Under the pieces are notes generated by a model. The model was not told the DNA's origin, made no database searches, and was given only the letters and a program-made list of their open reading frames with translations. Both the position numbers and the translations under genes were made by a program. Positions 57,786 to 64,000 of a stretch of 64,000 nt of DNA are shown one piece after another. This stretch comes from Cryptomeria japonica (taxonomy: Eukaryota; Streptophyta; Pinopsida; Cupressales; Cupressaceae). Where the stretch lies: contig NC_081414.1 of the NCBI RefSeq assembly GCF_030272615.1, forward strand, positions 518,947,185-519,011,184. The letters are read 5' to 3'. Position 1 is the first letter of the stretch, and each line of letters starts with the position of its first letter.

Positions 57786-58450
57786 GGATTCAAGTTGTTT
57801 TCTCTCATTCCGCAAAGGTGTTGCTACTTGGTGGAAGGATGCTATTGTTGATCACTTGACGATCAATGCTTTTGAGTCTAACTCTGTCGACTCCTCTCAG
57901 GAGGACGAGGTACCCCTTACAGCTGATGAAGCCTTTGCTGACCCTCTCTTTACTGTTGTTGAGGCTTCCTCTACCCTCGAGGCTTCTACATTTGTTTCTC
58001 CTGCTCTGCAACTCCGCTCTTCTCCTGGCGATTCTGCACATGATACTGTTGTGCAGGATCAAACTATTGTTGTTCTACAACATCACCCTGACAATAACTC
58101 TGTGGGGTCATCCTCACCTGACTTTTCCTTCAATTCTCCTAATAACAGTATTGCCTAGACGGTTGTTTGTCACAGGAAGAAGGGGAAGTCTTCCCCTTTC
58201 ACAGACCCTTCTTTGTCAAGTTTTGGGTGTTTCTCCCCATTCTTGAGTTGGGTTTTGGGTTGTTGCAAGTTTAACAGGTTTTCATTATAGCTTTTGGCCT
58301 TGCCATGTTTGACCTATTTGACCTAGGGTTTGCACCAATGTTTTTGATTGTCTTTCTTTTACTACCTATGGGATGTTGTATGCTTTTTTATAGCCTTTTT
58401 TGGCTATGTTAAAGATCAACACCCTTGTTAACGGTACTACTATAATAAAA
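57786..58450 (+). pseudogene. LINE-like ORF1 C-terminal remnant with 3' end, no ORF2
   Basis: The main open stretch is 57856-58158; it has no ATG and opens at a TTG. It is acidic and Ser/Thr-rich (VPLTADEAFADPLF) and ends at a TAG. Reading on in the same frame gives a basic patch (CHRKKGKSSPF), a pattern I associate with the C-terminal part of plant L1 ORF1 proteins. It is followed within about 250 bp by a T-rich stretch and an end resembling a LINE 3' terminus (ctactataataaaaac near 58435-58450). No reverse transcriptase region separates them. The assignment rests on composition, not on a motif. Confidence 0.4.
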
Positions 58451-60042
58451 ACAAAAAGTATGGATCATAACAAACATGATGAAAGTAGTCTACATTTACC
58501 TAAATCAAAATCAATCAATCTTAAGACCTATGATCAACTCCTAGAAATTTCCGCATGTACACATAGTTATTTTTTTCTATTATGATAAATTGTTCCCACA
58601 AGCCATCAACTTCCATATTTCATCCTATGTTAACAGATAAGGAGATTTAATGGCCTACTTAAAGACATGCCATCAGTTGTTTACAACTATTGCATTTAAA
58701 CAAAATCCTAATATGGGTTAGAATAGATTTGATCTTATCTCATCCAACCTAGCCACTATCTAATCTCTAGATTTAATATAAATAGTGGGTGATTTAATAT
58801 ATGTCTCTTCTATAGGTGATCAATTTTCTATATATTGTATTGGTGTGTTTTATTTTGCACTCCTTGATGAGTCCAACTCCACATAGTTATAAATTGTAAG
58901 TTGTAACTGTGTTTATCATTGACAAAACAGAAGCTCGGAAAATTAAAATGATTATAAATTGTAAGTTGTAGCTATGTTTGTATCTATTTTATTTTACACT
59001 TTATTAGGAGATTTATGATGGCCTTGTGGAGTGCAGATCTATGCTAGCCTTGTGGAGTGGCTACACTCTTAATTTGGGGTTGTGAAAAAACACACATATA
59101 TTCTTTTAACCCTTTTTGTAATTTTGCAGCATCTTAGTTCACTTCTTAATTTTTATTTTATTGGTTGAATTAGCTATTCTATTCAACAAAAGAAAAAGGT
59201 CTACACTATGGTTATAATAGTGAGCTTAAAATGTTGATCAAAGTATGTTTATACATAAATAATTATGTATTCTTTAATAAAGAGATATATACATTCAAGC
59301 AATTCAATTTCATTTGTATTCATGTTTTATACATCATATGAATATATCAACTTGAAATAAGGGAAAGGATTATTTACTAATTTTATGAATATACATTTCT
59401 AATATTTAATGGAGATCACTTAAACAAGAGATGCAATGCATCAAGTTCTTGCCAATAGTGTGGTTAGTTTAGAGTATAAAAAAAAAGGATTTGGTTAGTT
59501 TGGAGATAGAGGGGGCAAGAGTGAGATGGGAATAAGGTGACAAAGATAAGTAGTAGAGGGGTATTAAGTGAGGCAGAAAAAGATAGAGAGGGGAAAAAAT
59601 AAAGAGATAGGGATACAGATAATTATTAAATTTCTAAATATATAATAAATTATTTTTAAATATAATGTTATCATTAAAATAAATGTAAAAATATAAGTTT
59701 AAAATATTTAAAATAGGTTTTTTTAAATAAATTACTTCTTAAATAAAACTAAATTTTGTGAATTTTATATTAAGAATATAATACCCTTAATTATTATTTA
59801 TTAAGAATAAAATAGTAAGAAAATTCAATATTATAAAAATGAACATAAAATAATTGCATTGAAAAAAAAGTAGAATATTATATATTTTCAAAATATAAAA
59901 TAGTTTTACATTGCTCATTATTTATTTTAAACAAAAAATGTTAAAACAATTTTATAATAATTTTAAACTTAAAAATACTATTTTCTATTTTAATTATAAT
60001 AATAAAATTAAATTTAAATATATCATTTTCAAATATTATAAT
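58451..60042. other. AT-rich spacer
   Basis: 1.6 kb, extremely AT-rich from 59620. No ORF with protein character. The phrase attataaattgtaagttgta occurs twice (about 58887 and 58951) as a short local duplication. Confidence 0.55.
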
Positions 60043-60344
60043 TGTAGTCACATAAATCTGTCCACTTAATTAAATGAATACTTAGTATTTATTTGATTAT
60101 TTAACCATCAATTAATAATTAATTAAATTAATATTTAATTAATTCATCTTAACCCTCTTCTCCTATTAATTAAATAAATTATTTGATTTATTTGATTTAA
60201 TTCACTTAACCAAATTCAGACCATTAATTAAATAAATAAATCTTATTTATTTAATTAAATATTCTCTCACATTTAAATAAATTAATATTTATTTAAATCC
60301 CCCAAAATCCCACCTCTCACATTTAAATAAATTAACATTTATTT

Positions 60345-60530
60345 AAATCACCTTTATCCTCTACCTACTTGTATTTTCCTACAAAAGCAAGTTGCACAAC
60401 TATTTTAAATAAATCATTTATTTAAATCACCTTTATCCTCCACCCACTTGTATTTTCCTACAAAAGCAAGTTGCACAACTATTTTAAATAAATTATTTAT
60501 TTAAAATCCTATTTATCCTCACCCACTTGA
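60345..60530. repeat. 79-bp tandem repeat
   Basis: The phrase aaatcacctttatcct starts at 60345 and again at 60424, with cttgtattttcctacaaaag and gttgcacaactattt in each; a third partial unit follows. Flanked by repeated aaataaattaatatttattt phrases. Confidence 0.88.
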
Positions 60531-60534
60531 AACC

Positions 60535-60770
60535 TTTAATGGTTTCCCTTAAAGTATTCAAACTTGATGTCTTTAAAGTCTTCAAACTTGATGGCTTCCT
60601 TCTATAGTCTTCTTAAGCCTTTAATGGTTTCCCTTAAAGTCTTCAAACTTGATGGCTTTAAAGTTTTCAAACTTAATGGCTTCCCTTAAAGTCTTCTTAA
60701 GACTTTAATGGTTTTCCTTAAAGTCTTCAAGCCTTTAATGGTTTCCCTCAAAGTCTTCAAGCATTTTAAT
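60535..60770. repeat. Imperfect minisatellite (tttaatggtttcccttaaagtcttc units)
   Basis: About ten short, variable units built from ttaatgg(c/t)tt(c)cc, ttaaagtcttc and aaacttgatgg. A related 55-bp pair (aaagtctttgataaccatt) follows at 61035-61125. Confidence 0.8.
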
Positions 60771-62147
60771 GCTTTATCTTCCTTTTTCTCATTTAAATAA
60801 ATTAATATTTATTTGAATATTTATCGAAATGAAAATTACACCATTTAATTGAAATAGATGATTTTATTTTAATTGAAAATACCAAAATTTCTCCCACTTG
60901 CATTTTCCTACAAAATCCACTTGCATGCCTAAACCCCTTCTAGAATTTTCTAATCACTTCTAAATAACCTAACCCCTTCTCTAAACTTTGTCACATTCCT
61001 AAGAAAAAGGGAAGTCACTTCTCAAACCCTCAAAGTCTTTGATAACCATTAAAAGCTTTCAACCTTCAACCACTAAATGGCTCAAAGTCTTTGATAACCA
61101 TTGAAGGCTTTCAACCTTCAACCACTTAATCCCCAAAGTCTCCAGTAACCATTAATGGTTACCTCAAACCCTCCCACATGGTTAAAACATTTGTTTTGAC
61201 TCAACCTCTACCCAACCCAAAGGTCTCATCAGGCCATTAATGCTTTGACCATGATTATCTCTTAAACATTTGCACAAAGGTTTATCCTTGGATTAACTCT
61301 TAATCCAGTGGGTAATCTTAATTTGGACTTGACCCTTAGCCTCTAGATAACCATGAGGTCTTCTCAGGCCTTTAATGCCTCCAACCTCTTCTCTCAACCC
61401 AATCCTATGTTGACACTTGTCACCATTTTATTGGTGCCAATTGTGCACATGGATCCCCAACTTTCAAACTTGGCCCTTGATTAAACCATTCAATCTTAAC
61501 CCTTCATTTCCCCATTTCTTCTATAAATAGAACCCTTCTCCTCAAGCAAAAGGGAGAAGCATTAGAGTATTGTTGTTATACTGGCATTAGCATAGAGCTT
61601 TCTCATAGCATCACTATCTACACTTGCATAGCATTTGCTTATCATATTCAACCATCTTGAATCTCCATATGGCATCCATGGCTAGTGCTAAAAGCTGAGA
61701 GCTACACTCATTTGGGACTTGGAGAGGAGAGGAACAAGGGAGGAGCAACTATGAGCATCTTGATTAGCTATTTTATTCTATGTTTATATGCTTTCTATTT
61801 CATGCTTAATATCTCTCTTGATATGCCTGTTTAGGATAATCATTTGTTGCTAACACTAATGTTTGTTTCTTGTGCTCTTGTGTGTGTTGCCATCAAACAG
61901 ATTTTCTAATCCTTTTTGCAGAGCATCAAAAATTTACTATATAAAAATATAAATTAATTAAATCTACAAAATTTAAAAAACAAAGCAAGATTATTCTCGG
62001 TTTTTTCTTCTGATTAAACATTAAAATTGCTAAATATAATTTTTTCTAATACAATTAAAAATAAATAATAATATATAAAAATTTAATAGAAAAATTCAAT
62101 TTTTAAAATTTTAAATATTGTAAAATTGAACATAAAATAATTTTATT

Positions 62148-62273
62148 TATTTTCTATTGGTAATGGGTTGAAGCTGATAAGGTGTACATACCCTACCCCC
62201 TTGTGGGATTTGAACTTCTAACCTCTCTTTCAAGATCACAAGTTCTCCACCACTAGGCTAACTCAAGCTGTAC
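62148..62273 (-). mobile_element. tRNA-derived SINE, 126 bp
   Basis: On the minus strand the body holds an A-box-like TAGCCTAGTGG and a B-box-like GTTCAAATCCC, the internal RNA polymerase III promoter of tRNA-derived SINEs. It is followed by a short non-tRNA tail ending AATAGAAAATA. Both sides carry the same 25 bp (62123-62147 and 62274-62298, no mismatch), a long target duplication as produced by LINE-type target-primed integration. The family is not identified from memory. The SINE cannot move itself and would rely on a LINE reverse transcriptase. Confidence 0.88.
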
Positions 62274-62298
62274 AAATTGAACATAAAATAATTTTATT

Positions 62299-64000
62299 AA
62301 AAAAATATTATTATATTTTAAATTTTTAAATTATTATATACTGTTTATTATTTATTTTAATATTATATTTTAAATATTAAATCTATATTACAATATTTAA
62401 TAGATATTAAATAGCACATCGCATACTTTCCATTACCTTGACACATCCATTACATAACACAACGTGTTTATATTTAGGCAATATTAAAAAAAATACAAAA
62501 ATGTATGTAGCTGCATTGTGATTTGCCCAAGTTTAAAACAAACAAAGCAATTACTAAGATTACTAATACATTATGAAGAAAAAATGCAACTGTGTGGTGA
62601 ATAAAAAACCTAAATATCTACGGTTTCGATTCATAGTACTATCCATCAATTAAAATAAATTCAAAAAACATTATTCACAATGGCATAAAATCTAAGGTTA
62701 ATAAAATATGTCAATAGTTTGACATCTAATGTAATGAAATATGTAATATAAAAAGAAGAAAATTGATATTTATATAATCATGTAAAATAAAAAATAAATA
62801 TAAACAATAGAAGTTTGATTCAATTTGTTTAATTTTGTTAAGTGATTGGTTAAATTAATGCAAAAATTGAATCTAATTGATGAATAAGTATCCTACCTTT
62901 GACAAGAACTAATAATACAATTGTACTTTCTTGTTATCAATCAAACATAAGTAAACTAAGAAGAAGAGCTAATATTTCATTCTTTACAACGTTCCTATTC
63001 TCTTTACAATTTTACTCTTTAATGTAACAAGGAAAATATAGCATTCATCTTTTTCCTTTTTTTTACTACACAATGCACTAGAAATATTTTTTCAAACTTT
63101 CACTTTAAAACAGAATGACCATGTAACAAGAAAATTTAGGAAGTTAAAAGAACCACAACCATCTTCAATAATCACACATAGCAACTTCAAGTAGTGCATT
63201 CCAATAAGGAATAAACTTTCTGTAAATCCTATCATGGTGGCATCATGAAGCCTTAATGAGATCTACTCGTGCCCCTGAGAAAGAATAAACCTCTATATAA
63301 TGACTCTTCAATAGTAAAAGCCCATTAGAAAACCCATTTGATTATCACATAAAAACAACACTTAAGCATTTTACCAACTCCTTTTTCTTACAACATCCCC
63401 AAATACCTTCATAGCTTATCCTCAACACTTTATTCTAAGGAAAACAAGAACAAGTAGTTAAAATTAAGAAATTTACTACCAAAGACTAATTTGATAGTTA
63501 CAAGAGGAGCAAAAGAACTTATCTCTCTAAAAACTATGCATTTGATCACAATCTCCATAGATAAGGACTCTGTTCTACTCCCAAGTCTCTCCTTTTCTCT
63601 CCCAACTCAATATGAATTCTCTAAAAGGATAAGTGGGTAAAATCCAACTTCTCCTTCACAACAAGCTATAAAGGAGTTGGAACTTAGAAGTCTTGGATGG
63701 GGAGTTGTGAAGGGTACTCCACTTTATCAATAAGGGTATTTTCCTCTTTAAAGAGAGGGACATGAAGTTTGTCACAACCCTTAGTCATTTGTATTCATTT
63801 AATTGAATTTTTTTTAAATAATTGTAAATACAAAACTAGTTATTTAAATAGATAAAACTAATGTTAATATATTAAGGTGATTGTGTTTTTAATAAAAAAA
63901 TTTAAATACCTTGTTTTGATTAATAAAAATCAAGATAGGCCCAAACCTTTACATAACCTCTAAATAGAAATACCTAGGGTGCATGAGGAATGCATACCCA
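62299..64000. other. AT-rich spacer to the window end
   Basis: 1.7 kb; no ORF with protein character, no repeat matching other parts of the window, and no RNA gene seen. Confidence 0.55.

Larger units (their letters stand above)
60043..61899 (+). repeat. LTR-like promoter block with internal tandem repeats
   Basis: A candidate LTR of about 1.86 kb starting TGTAGTCACATAAATC and possibly ending GCCATCAAACA. It holds a good TATA box, CTATAAATAG (61521-61530), followed by a transcript-like, less AT-rich segment. No target duplication matches these ends, so the boundaries are uncertain and no partner LTR is in the window. Confidence 0.35.

Noticed and set aside
62160-62275. Functional tRNA gene
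   Set aside because: The boxes are tRNA-like, but the sequence has a non-tRNA tail and a 25-bp target duplication, so it is a SINE.

Overview
The window is plant nuclear DNA. It is AT-rich, dominated by LTR retrotransposons nested inside one another, and holds one clear host gene. The low gene density, deep nesting and long AT-rich spacers fit a very large plant genome. A conifer or other gymnosperm is my best guess, but the species cannot be fixed from the sequence. There is no bacterial, organellar or rRNA content.

Layout, 1-36691: a nested stack. The outermost host, Gypsy-B, is a minus-strand Ty3/gypsy element of the Tat-like, dual-RNase-H type; its 5' LTR ends at 36691 and its 3' part lies beyond the left edge. 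Three elements sit inside it: Gypsy-A (same family, minus strand, 5' LTR end at 17254), Copia-1 (17317-24103, plus strand, old) and Copia-2 (25306-31317, minus strand, young, 1.2% LTR divergence). Gypsy-A is split by a gag-bearing LTR element without pol (2712-14246, minus strand). That element is in turn split by a 4.84 kb element with TG...CA ends, best read as a giant solo LTR (7022-11861, perfect 5-bp target duplication).

Layout, 36692-43440: low-information spacer with a GC-rich island next to a perfect primer-binding-site-like sequence (37262-37860), a dispersed repeat, and a minus-strand remnant resembling the 3' end of a non-LTR element (40019-41060).

Layout, 43442-53847: Gypsy-C, a third member of the Gypsy-A/B family. 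It is truncated on its 3' side but keeps gag, protease, RT and RNase H in a single reading frame broken only by stop codons. Its 5' LTR (51755-52864) abuts a LINE ORF1 pseudogene (DUF4283 type plus zinc knuckle).

Layout, 53848-64000: the host gene, a four-exon PLAC8-family gene (55433-56280, minus strand, 191 aa, three introns of about 90 bp), then repeats: a second ORF1-tail remnant (57786-58450), an LTR-like promoter block with minisatellites (60043-61899), and a 126-bp tRNA-derived SINE with a perfect 25-bp target duplication (62148-62273).

The only apparently functional gene is the PLAC8 gene. The mobile elements record a sequence of events: Gypsy-B first, then Gypsy-A and Copia-1, Copia-2 last, with the pol-less element and then the solo LTR inside Gypsy-A. 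All autonomous coding regions are broken, mainly by in-frame stops and transitions, as expected for silenced, methylated plant repeats.
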